From NCBI RefSeq assembly GCF_051652165.1, contig NZ_JBOFTR010000016.1, positions 62,001 through 126,000 on the forward strand: a stretch of DNA of 64,000 nt, in the 5' to 3' direction. Source of the DNA: Plesiomonas sp051652165 (GTDB lineage: Bacteria; Pseudomonadota; Gammaproteobacteria; Enterobacterales; CAMTGL01). The notes beneath the pieces were generated by a model. That model was not told the DNA's origin and did no database searches. It worked only from the letters and a program-made list of their open reading frames with translations. A program made the translations under genes and the position numbers. This document shows, piece by piece, positions 35,612 through 44,064 of this stretch; positions within the stretch are counted from its first letter, which is position 1; every line of letters begins with the position of its first letter.

Positions 35612-36859
35612 TTAATAACGAAAGGCAAGACCAGAGATGCTTCTCATCGTAGCACTGAACTTCCCTGATAATCCTGATAATATTGACCAGGATGATAGTG
35701 GCATTAGATTTTTATCTATTACTCTATTATCAAGACCGATGGCCTGACTAAAATCCGTCCCATCTATAAATACTTCACAGAAAATCGTATCAGTGAAATT
35801 AGCGCCATCAACCCTTACACCCGACAACTGAGTATTATTAAATATCGAACCAGTAAAGTTATTACATCTAATGTCTGCAGGATTAGAGATATCGAATCCT
35901 AAAGGTGAATACATATTCTTTGTTATTTTTGAAAAAGATGCACGTGTGAAATCAGCCTTACTGAAGTCTATATTTCTAAAATCAACCCCATGAAATATTG
36001 TATCTCCCGCTATAACTCCTTCCATCTTGGTGTTATGAATAATTGACTTAGTGAAAATAGAGTTAGTTATATTAGCAGTACTAAGATTTGAATTATTTAT
36101 AATGCATCCTCTCATGTCGGAATTACGCACCCCCGCACCGTCAAGTGTTGTTTCATCTATATACACCCCCTTCATTTTTGTATTGTTTAACTTCGCACCA
36201 GATAAAATAACTTTATATGAACGCGCCCCTTCTAAATTAGCAAAATTTAAATTAGCAAAACTAAGATTAACATTGTGCAATGTGGTATTACTCAGATCTA
36301 CACCGCGCATATCAGCTTTAGTTAAATCTACATTGCTTAAGTCAGATTGGGTTAAATCTAGTTGATATAAGTCAAGCCCCTCCTCTTCTGTTAATATAGC
36401 GGTTGATTGCGGTATCTTACATCGTGTTCTTAACTGTAAAGCATCACATATTTTTTTATAACTATCTTCATTAATCATGACTTGCTGAGGCTCTTCATTA
36501 TTGCTTTTCACCTCAATCTTTATGTTATCTTTATTATCAGCAAGATCCAACTTTGTAAAAGTTACATTGCAGCCATGAATATCAAAAGAGACTTTATCTG
36601 TTAGATTTAATTGTTCTACATTTCCCTCTGCTTTTTTTCTGTTTTCCTCTAATGCATTAGCCAGTGCATTGACCAATTCTTGATACTTATTCTCATTATT
36701 TTTTCGTAAATAACCAAACGTAAAAAAATTAACGATATATTGCAACACACCTTTAGGCGAGTTAACTCTATTTGCAGCATCACGAGTCCCCAAACTTGTT
36801 ATTGATTCGGCCATATTAGCTACATCAGTACTGGATAAATTAGAATTGATTGTACTCAT
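35612..36859 (-). CDS. Pentapeptide-repeat protein, PipB/PipB2-like putative type III secretion effector
   Basis: 415 residues. Residues 34-64 (SPKGVLQYIVNFFTFGYL, then RKNNENKYQELV) and the following DIHGCNVTF and SYKKICDALQLR segments align, from memory, with the N-terminal half of Salmonella PipB2 and PipB, effectors of the SPI-2 type III system. From about 160 to 385 the protein is built of A(D/N)LxX-like pentapeptides (for example LTQSDLSNVDLTKADMRGV), forming a right-handed beta-helix. The C-terminal LFNEF motif that PipB2 uses to bind kinesin is absent. The gene is AT-rich compared with its neighbours and interrupts the sulfate-uptake cluster. No secretion apparatus or chaperone gene is in the window. 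Secretion is inferred. Confidence 0.75.
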   Translation of the reverse strand: MSTINSNLSSTDVANMAESITSLGTRDAANRVNSPKGVLQYIVNFFTFGYLRKNNENKYQELVNALANALEENRKKAEGNVEQLNLTDKVSFDIHGCNVTFTKLDLADNKDNIKIEVKSNNEEPQQVMINEDSYKKICDALQLRTRCKIPQSTAILTEEEGLDLYQLDLTQSDLSNVDLTKADMRGVDLSNTTLHNVNLSFANLNFANLEGARSYKVILSGAKLNNTKMKGVYIDETTLDGAGVRNSDMRGCIINNSNLSTANITNSIFTKSIIHNTKMEGVIAGDTIFHGVDFRNIDFSKADFTRASFSKITKNMYSPLGFDISNPADIRCNNFTGSIFNNTQLSGVRVDGANFTDTIFCEVFIDGTDFSQAIGLDNRVIDKNLMPLSSWSILSGLSGKFSATMRSISGLAFRY

Positions 36860-37127
36860 TTTATTCCCTTGTCAATTAGAGTAGACAGTAGACGTTGAGA
36901 AGGAAGTAAGTGTACTAACACATGGATTTTAGACTATCCGATAAATTATGTATATTTTTGTACTCGCCACAATTATTGCCATTAATCAATTATCATTATT
37001 AATCAACGTCTGTGACGAGTAATCCACCAATGTGAAATGTGGTTGTAGTAATAGTGTGTATATTCCCTTCCCTTAAGGCACTTTCAGTATATATCCACTT
37101 AAAATACCGTAAAATATCAGTTATTAT

Positions 37128-38138
37128 TTACTGTCCAGGCTGATAAATTTGGTCAAATATGCCACCCTGTGCAAAATGCGTTTGCTGGGCTTGTGACCAA
37201 TCTCCAAACAGATCACGAACAGTAAATAGCGTTAACTGGCCAAACTGATTGGCATATTGTGCTGCTATTTTTGGATCTGTTGGGCGATAGAAATTTTTCG
37301 CTGCAATAGTCTGTGCTTCAGGTGAATACAGATACGCTAAATACTCTTTAGCAACAGCCTGAGTACCCCGCTTATTGACCACTTTATCAACCACTGCCAC
37401 TGGCGGTTCGGCCAAAATAGAGACAGAAGGCGTGATAATATCAAACTTATCCGCACCCAGCTCTTTGAGCACTAAATGCGCTTCATTTTCCCATGTAATC
37501 AGCACATCGCCGATATCACGCTCAACAAATGTGGTGGTTGCCCCACGCGCACCGGAATCCAGCACTTTCACATTACGGTACAATTTACCCACAAACTCTT
37601 GTGCTGCCGTTGCCGAGTTCTGATTTTGTTTTAATCCATACCCCCACGCTGCCAAATAGTTCCAGCGAGCACCGCCTGAGGTTTTGGGGTTTGGCGTGAT
37701 CACCTCAACATCTTGACGGATCAGATCGTTCCAGTCTTTTATCTGTTTTGGGTTACCTTTTCGCACTAAAAACACAATCGTTGAATTAAAAGGCGTTGCA
37801 TGGTGTGCATAGGCCTCTGCCCAAGCAGGATTAACACGGCCTTTTTTCGCAATAGTATCAATATCATATGCCAAAGCCAGTGTCACTACATCGGCTTCAA
37901 GCCCATCAATCACCGCGCGAGCCTGCTTACCTGAACCACCGTGAGATTGCTTTATTACCACATCATCACCGTGTAACTTTTTCCAATGTTCAGAAAAAAG
38001 TGGATTATATTCAGCAAACAGTTCACGGGTAGGGTCATACGAGGCATTCAGCAACGTAATTTCAGCCGCCTGTGCATTCAGAGCTAATAATGTTGCTGTC
38101 GCCGTAGCCGTAATCCATGAATATGTACGTAAAGTCAT
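37128..38138 (-). CDS. sbp: Periplasmic sulfate-binding protein Sbp
   Basis: Captures sulfate in the periplasm for CysUWA. 336 residues with signal peptide (about 1-24, ending NAQA). Hallmarks: LLNASYDPTRELF, QSHGGSGKQARAVIDG (sulfate-contacting loop), TPNPKTSGGARWNYLAAWGYG, and LDSGARGATTTFVER. Closer to Sbp than to CysP as I recall them. The same-strand order sbp, effector-like gene, cysU suggests the effector-like gene was inserted into an ancestral sbp-cysUWA cluster. Confidence 0.93.
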   Translation of the reverse strand: MTLRTYSWITATATATLLALNAQAAEITLLNASYDPTRELFAEYNPLFSEHWKKLHGDDVVIKQSHGGSGKQARAVIDGLEADVVTLALAYDIDTIAKKGRVNPAWAEAYAHHATPFNSTIVFLVRKGNPKQIKDWNDLIRQDVEVITPNPKTSGGARWNYLAAWGYGLKQNQNSATAAQEFVGKLYRNVKVLDSGARGATTTFVERDIGDVLITWENEAHLVLKELGADKFDIITPSVSILAEPPVAVVDKVVNKRGTQAVAKEYLAYLYSPEAQTIAAKNFYRPTDPKIAAQYANQFGQLTLFTVRDLFGDWSQAQQTHFAQGGIFDQIYQPGQ

Positions 38139-38263
38139 TCGGTAACTCCTGTAATTGATGAACGCTCATGTCCATTAGCACTGTTATTAATACTGTTTTA
38201 ATCGGAATGACTGTATTTCGAAACAAATAAAAGTGACTATCGATAGCAGAAAAAAACATGTTG

Positions 38264-38791
38264 TTATGGATAGATCTCAATAGGCGTTCCCGGTTCAATT
38301 GAACGCCATATCTCATCCATGTCATGGTTAAGTACCGCAATACAACCGTTTGTCCAGTTCGAGCTCTGAACGCGGCTACTTTGTACCGCATTTGGTTGGC
38401 CATGGATCATGAGCATATCACCCGGATTTACTCCACTCGCTTGCGCTCGTTCAATATCATTGAGATTAGGATAAGAGATATGAATTGCTTTGTAGTATTG
38501 AGAATCATCTTTTTTATAATCAAGCAGATATCGCCCCTCAGGGGTACGGTTATCTCCACGCATCACTTTGTGTCCCACCGGATTTGCACCCAATGCAATC
38601 CAAAAGCTTTTAATCTCTTCGCCATTACGTAAAAGTGATAACCGATATTGTGATTTTTTTACTACGACTAAATCTGCTTTTGGTGGCTCTTGCACAAGAC
38701 TAGCTGTAGCAGATAGCGTAAAAAAAGCCCCTGAAAATGCAATGCTACATACCCATAACCATGATTTTGGTACAACAAAAAACTGACACAT
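38264..38791 (-). CDS. Small secreted L,D-transpeptidase-fold protein
   Basis: 175 residues with an N-terminal hydrophobic signal (about 11-31). YkuD domain from about 40 with the catalytic pair His130 (MIHGQPN) and Cys150 in NWTNGCIAV. This minimal form without LysM is common in proteobacteria; substrates are usually unknown, either cross-linking or trimming of peptidoglycan. It lies 125 bp upstream of sbp on the same strand, probably an unrelated neighbour. Confidence 0.82.
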   Translation of the reverse strand: MCQFFVVPKSWLWVCSIAFSGAFFTLSATASLVQEPPKADLVVVKKSQYRLSLLRNGEEIKSFWIALGANPVGHKVMRGDNRTPEGRYLLDYKKDDSQYYKAIHISYPNLNDIERAQASGVNPGDMLMIHGQPNAVQSSRVQSSNWTNGCIAVLNHDMDEIWRSIEPGTPIEIYP

Positions 38792-39208
38792 GATCTACTC
38801 TTATTTTAAGTCACTTATAATAACCCACACAGCATTACACACTAATAAGCATATGACTCTACAATAAATATTTATTGGGAATAGTACTTGTTAACACCAG
38901 TGAGCTGCTCATTTTCAGCGTATAATAAACAGCCAATAAAAACTTGCAATCACTTGTTTCATGACAATTTGAATTGTTATTTTGTCTGATAAATCACTTC
39001 ACTTTTTTCTTCACTCAACAATAAAAAATCTTCCTATCCAAGGTGTGATACTGATCATAATGAAAGGAAAAAAGGCAAGAGATACGGAAGGATATTCAGT
39101 AGTATTTCGCAAAATAGTGCGAATAAACAAAACATAAATATCTTTATATATGGCTACCGAAATCATAATCACTTTTTGACTGATTTTAACAGATAACCGG
39201 ACAACGCT
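38792..39208 (+). promoter_or_regulatory. Control region of the phospho-beta-glycosidase gene with a CRP-like site
   Basis: 417-bp gap between divergent genes. TGTGATACTGATCATA at 39044-39059 matches the CRP core TGTGA-N6-TCACA at nine of ten positions, about 157 bp before the start codon. No antiterminator (RAT) hairpin of the BglG type was seen. Confidence 0.5.
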
Positions 39209-40618
39209 ATGACAACCTATACTTTTCCTGAAGGCTTTATCTGGGGCTCGGCAACCGCTGCGCTACAAATTGAAGGCGCGGCCCGTGAAGAAGGGCGCGG
39301 ATTATCGCAGTGGGATGTTTTCTGCCATGAGCACCCAGAGCGTATCTATCAACAAGCCAACCCTGATGTTGCCTGCGATCACTACCATCGCTACCGCGAT
39401 GATGTGCGCCTGATGAAAGAGATTGGCCACAATGGTTACCGTTTATCAATCAGCTGGCCACGCCTAATACCGACAGAAGATGGTCAGATTAACCCACAGG
39501 GTGTTGAGTTTTATAACAACCTGTTTGATGCACTGCTGGCAGAAGGTATTGAACCGAATGTCACGCTCTACCACTGGGATCTTCCGGTATGGCTGGCCGA
39601 TAACGGTGGCTGGGAAAATCCTAAAACGCTTGATGCCTACCTGCATTTTGCCAAAACCTGCTTTACCCTGTTTGGCGATCGCGTTAAACGCTGGGCAACC
39701 TTTAATGAACCGGCCTGGACGACACTCAATGGCTATGTCACCGCACTGCATCCGCCCTGCAAGCATGACTATCGTGCCGCCATTCAAGTTGCCCACCATT
39801 TTGTACTGGCCCATGCGCGTGCAGTAAAACTGTTTCGTGCGCTTAATACCGGTGGTGAAATTGGTTTGGTGCTGAATATGTCAACCGTGTATCCGGCAAC
39901 TGACAAACCCGAAGATATTGCTGCGGCAAATTTAGCTGACGGCATGTTAAACCGCTGGTTTATTGATCCGGCTCTGCTAGGGCTTTATCCGCAAGATGTG
40001 GTCGATTTTTATCAGCAACATAATCTGCTGCCTGAATGGGATGAGCAGCAATTACGTGATATTTCCGAAACAAAAATTGATTTTATCGGCGTTAATTACT
40101 ACTACCCGCACTATGCCACTGCCGATGCAACAGATACCGAGTTCCACATTAACAACTCAGGCAATAACAGTGATGACTGCAAATTCTCTATTGCCGGAGT
40201 GGTTCGCTTTGTCAAAAATCCACACGGAAAATACACTGACTGGGGCTGGGAAATTGCACCGCAAGCAATGTATGACTTGCTGCAACGAGCACATGAGTAT
40301 GCCCCCGGCATTCCGGTTTATGTCACCGAAAACGGTATCGGCATGCAAGATCAGCTTAATGCCGACGGTTCGGTTGATGATGATGGCCGTATTGATTTTG
40401 TCCGCGAGCACCTCAAAGTCATTCATCAGGCTGTAAATGATGGCATTAATGTCCGTGGTTACTATATGTGGTCATTAATGGATAACTTTTCGTGGATCAA
40501 CGGCTTTAAAAAACGTTATGGCTTTTTGTATATTGATTGGGAAACACAGCAGCGTTACAAGAAAAAATCAGCTTACTGGTATGCTGAGGTTGCTGCAAAA
40601 AATGGTTTTGATGAATAA
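39209..40618 (+). CDS. Glycoside hydrolase family 1, probable 6-phospho-beta-glycosidase
   Basis: 469 residues, a complete GH1 barrel. Acid/base Glu167 in TFNEP and nucleophile Glu374 in VTENG. At the substrate-specificity site the protein has Ser428, Lys435 and Tyr437 (FSWINGFKKRYG), the trio that binds the 6-phosphate in phospho-beta-galactosidase/glucosidase; plain beta-glucosidases have Glu at the first of these positions. It should cleave phosphorylated beta-glycosides delivered by a PTS, but no PTS gene or BglG-type antiterminator is in the window. Base composition looks richer in GC than that of its neighbours. Stands alone with its own terminator. Confidence 0.85.
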   Translation: MTTYTFPEGFIWGSATAALQIEGAAREEGRGLSQWDVFCHEHPERIYQQANPDVACDHYHRYRDDVRLMKEIGHNGYRLSISWPRLIPTEDGQINPQGVEFYNNLFDALLAEGIEPNVTLYHWDLPVWLADNGGWENPKTLDAYLHFAKTCFTLFGDRVKRWATFNEPAWTTLNGYVTALHPPCKHDYRAAIQVAHHFVLAHARAVKLFRALNTGGEIGLVLNMSTVYPATDKPEDIAAANLADGMLNRWFIDPALLGLYPQDVVDFYQQHNLLPEWDEQQLRDISETKIDFIGVNYYYPHYATADATDTEFHINNSGNNSDDCKFSIAGVVRFVKNPHGKYTDWGWEIAPQAMYDLLQRAHEYAPGIPVYVTENGIGMQDQLNADGSVDDDGRIDFVREHLKVIHQAVNDGINVRGYYMWSLMDNFSWINGFKKRYGFLYIDWETQQRYKKKSAYWYAEVAAKNGFDE

Positions 40619-40681
40619 CCAAAACAGGTATACGCGCAGTATCTATTGATGCTCATTGAGCTTATTGAATAGTACATTATC

Positions 40682-40712
40682 GGGGGTACAGCGAAGTCTG
40701 TGCCCTTTTTTA
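40682..40712 (+). terminator. Terminator of the glycosidase gene
   Basis: GGGTACAG and CTGTGCCC pair (one wobble) around a 6-base loop, followed by T6, about 65 bp past the stop codon. Confidence 0.8.
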
Positions 40713-40823
40713 TAACGCTGTGCTGTTGAGTAATACAGATATAAAATTAATCTATTTATGGGATGGAGGATACAAGACAAAGACAAAATACTTTTGAAGG
40801 GATAAAACACCAACCCCAGAAAC

Positions 40824-40937
40824 GGGTGGAGGCTCTACCAGCCACATCCCGGCACTCGATTTCTACGCCTTGGCTGCTTCCTTCCGGATCTGACCAGGTC
40901 GACATAGTATCAATGCGGGAGGACCAATAGAGCCTCC
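40824..40937 (-). ncRNA. ffs: 4.5S RNA of the signal recognition particle
   Basis: 114 bases, exactly the E. coli length. The strand reads GGAGGCTCTATTGGTCCTCC at the 5' end, then the conserved Ffh-binding domain with the tetraloop side GGTCAGATCCGGAAGGAAGC followed by AGCCAAGGC, and closes with GAGCCTCCACCC, pairing with the 5' end. It works with Ffh to target inner-membrane proteins. Confidence 0.96.
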
Positions 40938-40977
40938 ATTGACAAACTTTCACTTGTAATCCCGTGAAAGCGCGGCA

Positions 40978-41006
40978 ATTATCAGGGATACTGCCGTAGA
41001 ATGCAA
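40978..41006 (-). promoter_or_regulatory. Sigma-70 promoter of ffs
   Basis: Minus strand TTGCAT (41006-41001), 17-bp spacer, GATAAT (40983-40978), then a GC-rich discriminator TGCCGCGC typical of stable-RNA promoters. Transcription would start near 40971, leaving a 5' leader of about 34 bases for RNase P to remove. Confidence 0.65.
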
Positions 41007-41296
41007 TAGCTAAACCGTTCAGGTGATGTTTTCTTGTGCAGAGCTTATCAATAAATGTTTTATTGTTAACTCAATGAGTCATAAAGGTTACTTACTTATG
41101 ACACCCACTTTTAATACCCCTCTTTTTCCACATTCTCAATAACACTGTCTTATGTGTGCAAGTTGATATATTAATTTCGATGTTTTAGCCCTAACCACAG
41201 TTAATGCTATGCTTCTAATCTTCTACTCTGTATACACAATTGGCCATTAACACATCAATACCACAGAGTATTGAGTTATACATTTTGAGGTTATTT

Positions 41297-42157
41297 ATGA
41301 GTGACGTATTGGCAGGATTACTGCAGCTTCTGCATCTAGAAAAAATTGAAGAGGGTATTTTTCGAGGTCAAAGCCAAGATTTAGGCTTACGCCAAGTTTT
41401 TGGTGGGCAAGTTATTGGACAAGCACTACACGCTGCAAAACAAACCATTGACCCTGAGCGATCAGTACACTCTTTCCACAGCTATTTTTTACTGCCCGGT
41501 GATAGCCATAAGCCGATTGTGTACGACGTTGAAATTTTGCGTGAAGGCCGTAGTTTCAGTACCCGCCGTGTCAGCGCGATTCAAAATGGTCGCCCTATTT
41601 TTTATCTCACTGCCTCTTTCCAGCTTCATGAAGAGGGTTTTGAACATCAAGATACTATGCCGGTTGTTCCACAACCTGAAACGCTAGAGTCTGAATTAGA
41701 GATTGCACGTAAAATGGCACATCTTCTGCCCGCTTCGGTAAAAGAGAAATTTCTGTGTGAACGCCCGATTGAGATGCGTCCAGTTAAATTCAGCAATCCA
41801 CTGAAAGGGAAAGTTGATCTACCTACGCGTTATGTTTGGTTTAAAGCAAATGGTAGTATGCCCGATGACCTGCGAGTACACCAATATCTGCTAGCCTACG
41901 CGTCTGATTTTAACTTCTTGCCTACTGCATTACAGCCACACGGTAAGGGTTTTTTAGAAGCTGATATGCAAGTTGCAACCATTGATCACGCTATGTGGTT
42001 TCACCGCCCTTTCCGTATGGATGATTGGCTTTTATATGCGGTTGAAAGCCCGTCGGCATCAGGTGCACGTGGTCTTGTACGTGGCCATGTATTTACGCGT
42101 GATGGGAAATTAGTTGCTACAACGGCACAAGAAGGGTTAATTCGCCAACGTCAGTAA
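41297..42157 (+). CDS. tesB: Acyl-CoA thioesterase II
   Basis: Hydrolyses medium- and long-chain acyl-CoA to fatty acid and CoA in the cytosol. 286 residues from ATG at 41297, the E. coli length; TGAGG lies seven bases upstream, and the frame's further upstream opening is rejected. Double hot-dog fold, with LRQVFGGQVIGQAL and VHSFHSYFL in the first half and catalytic Asp in ATIDHAMWFHRPF in the second. tesB next to ffs, glnK-amtB and mdlAB mirrors E. coli. Confidence 0.95.
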   Translation: MSDVLAGLLQLLHLEKIEEGIFRGQSQDLGLRQVFGGQVIGQALHAAKQTIDPERSVHSFHSYFLLPGDSHKPIVYDVEILREGRSFSTRRVSAIQNGRPIFYLTASFQLHEEGFEHQDTMPVVPQPETLESELEIARKMAHLLPASVKEKFLCERPIEMRPVKFSNPLKGKVDLPTRYVWFKANGSMPDDLRVHQYLLAYASDFNFLPTALQPHGKGFLEADMQVATIDHAMWFHRPFRMDDWLLYAVESPSASGARGLVRGHVFTRDGKLVATTAQEGLIRQRQ

Positions 42158-42175
42158 TTGTTTTTGTTTTTTATA

Positions 42176-42208
42176 GCATAAAGCCAGACAAGAGTCTGGC
42201 TTTATGTA
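42176..42208 (+). terminator. Hairpin after tesB
   Basis: CATAAAGCCAGAC and GTCTGGCTTTATG form a perfect 13-bp stem with a 4-base loop. It lies between the convergent tesB and kinase genes and probably serves both; the T run is short. Confidence 0.7.
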
Positions 42209-42248
42209 TAAACGTGGTATTTAAAAAAATGAGTGAATATAATATATT

Positions 42249-43307
42249 TTAACCCCTCTTTATTTTTTGTTTTATTTTTTCGATTGTTTTCATACAATAA
42301 CCACGCTCTTGAATATCGTTATGCTCTTTTTTCATTATTGAATTTGAATTAAAAAAATCATTTTTGCAATTACGCAAATCTATTGGATAAAAAACCTGTT
42401 CATTGTCATCCCATCTCACATTATCATCATGAAGATCATCATGTATAATATCGAGATTATTCAATTTTTCTAACATATCCACAAAACGCTCGACAGCATC
42501 ATACGGAAGAGTACCTAAAGGAACATCTCTTAAGTTCTGACCTGGAACTCTATACATTCTTATGTAATACCCCTCATTATCATCTACAAATAGTTTTGAG
42601 GCATCATAACTTCCATAGTACCGACAAAACAGTAACGATTCAGAGTGTATATCGGGCTCATCTGAAGCAAAAGAAAACTTTGGGTTATACCTATTTTCAT
42701 TTATTACTTTTATCACATAGCTTGGATCATCATGATCCACGAACACTTCACCATACGCACCATCACCTAAAAAATCACCTAACGTTAATCTTACTCTCAC
42801 TCTATCATCAGGAGAAAATACCTCGATACATGTCTTACCATTAGGTATATTATTTTCAAGTGTGCTTCCAATTCTAAATTTTTCTGCCCATGCAGGAGGA
42901 ACACCCGAGCTTTCAAGATCTAATGCAAATGTATAAGCATTACACAAACTATTCTCAGGAAATAAATATTTTGATAATAACTGCTTTGCGCTTATAGAAG
43001 ATAATCCACACTGTTCAGTTAAAATACACTCAGCAGTATCTCTCTTTCGTATAACATTCACTTGATGATTTAAATAATTAACACTTCCCTTAGTGTTAGA
43101 AAGTGATTTCTTATTTGTTTTTTTAATTCTGCTCTTTAGAAAATTAATTTCACCCAATCCCAATGATAAAGATCTCACTGATTTTATATTGCCAGCAATG
43201 CCACGAAGATCTAAATTACAATTTACATTAAGGACATTTTGTTTCTCTATGTTCTCTATGGGAAAGCTTCTTGTGCTTCCATAAATAGGCATATCAATTA
43301 ATGGCAT
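42249..43307 (-). CDS. Protein kinase-like putative type III effector (OspG/NleH family)
   Basis: 352 residues. The first 150 or so residues have no recognised domain and suit a secretion and chaperone-binding region. The kinase part follows: glycine loop GDGAYGEV (181-188), ATP-binding Lys200 (YVIKVI), Glu223 as candidate partner, catalytic loop IIHDDLHDDN with Asp291 and Asn296, and metal-binding Asp310 in PIDLRN replacing DFG. The reduced C-lobe, with no activation segment or P+1 loop, is the hallmark of the OspG and NleH effectors that bind host ubiquitin~E2 and damp NF-kB signalling. All catalytic residues are kept, so an active enzyme is expected. The gene is AT-rich, sits alone between tesB and a sulfur transporter pair, and has no T3SS genes nearby. 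HipA-like or Ser/Thr kinases of other origin are less likely. Confidence 0.75.
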   Translation of the reverse strand: MPLIDMPIYGSTRSFPIENIEKQNVLNVNCNLDLRGIAGNIKSVRSLSLGLGEINFLKSRIKKTNKKSLSNTKGSVNYLNHQVNVIRKRDTAECILTEQCGLSSISAKQLLSKYLFPENSLCNAYTFALDLESSGVPPAWAEKFRIGSTLENNIPNGKTCIEVFSPDDRVRVRLTLGDFLGDGAYGEVFVDHDDPSYVIKVINENRYNPKFSFASDEPDIHSESLLFCRYYGSYDASKLFVDDNEGYYIRMYRVPGQNLRDVPLGTLPYDAVERFVDMLEKLNNLDIIHDDLHDDNVRWDDNEQVFYPIDLRNCKNDFFNSNSIMKKEHNDIQERGYCMKTIEKIKQKIKRG

Positions 43308-43435
43308 TATTAATTCCTTATAGAGATAGTTTACACAAGTGTCATTACCTTCTAAAACAAAATTTATACACCCAGTAACTTATGCAAGGCTAAATAACCT
43401 AAGTACCCTTATTTAATTTTATCTGTTTTATAAAA

Positions 43436-43470
43436 AAGATAACTCCGTAACACAACGGAGTTATCTTTTG
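43436..43470 (-). terminator. Terminator-like hairpin in a divergent gap
   Basis: GATAACTCCGT and ACGGAGTTATC form an 11-bp stem with T6 on the minus strand. It lies between two divergent genes (kinase leftward, YeeE/YedE-type rightward), where no annotated transcript should end. Confidence 0.65.
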
Positions 43471-43537
43471 CATTATAGTACATTAGATTATCCTTATTTT
43501 TTATCATGCACATCAACCTCAGTTTAGGGAAATGGAT

Positions 43538-43963
43538 ATGCTTTCACTCAGTGGAGCTTTACTCGGTTTAGCTGGTGGCGCAATAATCGGTTTATCGGCT
43601 CTGTTACTGCTTAAAAGTACAGGCCGTATTGCAGGTATTAGTGGCATTCTCACCGGATTGCTTCATCCCAATAAAGAGTGGTTTTGGCGTATTCTTTTTG
43701 TTCTGGGAATGGCTGTAGGTGCGCTGTATACCGCAAACCTGATGGGCATCACATTAGGCTCAACCGTTAACGCTCCCTTACCCCTCATTGTGGTTGCTGG
43801 ATTATTGGTAGGGTTTGGTGCAAAGCTGGGAAATGGCTGTACCAGTGGGCACGGTATTTGTGGGATGGGGCGTTTGTCAGTGCGATCTATCATTGCAACT
43901 TGCACGTTTATGGCCACTGGGTTCATTACGGTCTATCTACTGCGGCATATTTTTGCTGGCTAA
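43538..43963 (+). CDS. YeeE/YedE-family transporter half, N-terminal type
   Basis: 141 residues from the ATG at 43538, which has AGGG eight bases upstream (ATG at 43532 is too close to that site). Four hydrophobic helices and the conserved cysteine motif GNGCTSGHGICGMGRLS, which in TsuA-type proteins passes thiosulfate or reactive sulfur across the membrane. Such half-size proteins are found as pairs (PmpA/PmpB). The next gene supplies the second half. Context close to sulfate uptake fits a sulfur-related role; substrate unproven. Confidence 0.82.
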   Translation: MLSLSGALLGLAGGAIIGLSALLLLKSTGRIAGISGILTGLLHPNKEWFWRILFVLGMAVGALYTANLMGITLGSTVNAPLPLIVVAGLLVGFGAKLGNGCTSGHGICGMGRLSVRSIIATCTFMATGFITVYLLRHIFAG

Positions 43964-44064
43964 CAGCCTGTGAGTAATAGATACATACCTAATGAAGCAC
44001 AATAACCAAACAAATCCGTGAATTAAATAGACTGAAATACCCGCTAAATACAGGGAGAGAGAAG

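Noticed and set aside
40756..40953. A 65-codon minus-strand open frame
   Set aside because: It covers the 4.5S RNA gene; the RNA accounts for the conserved sequence.
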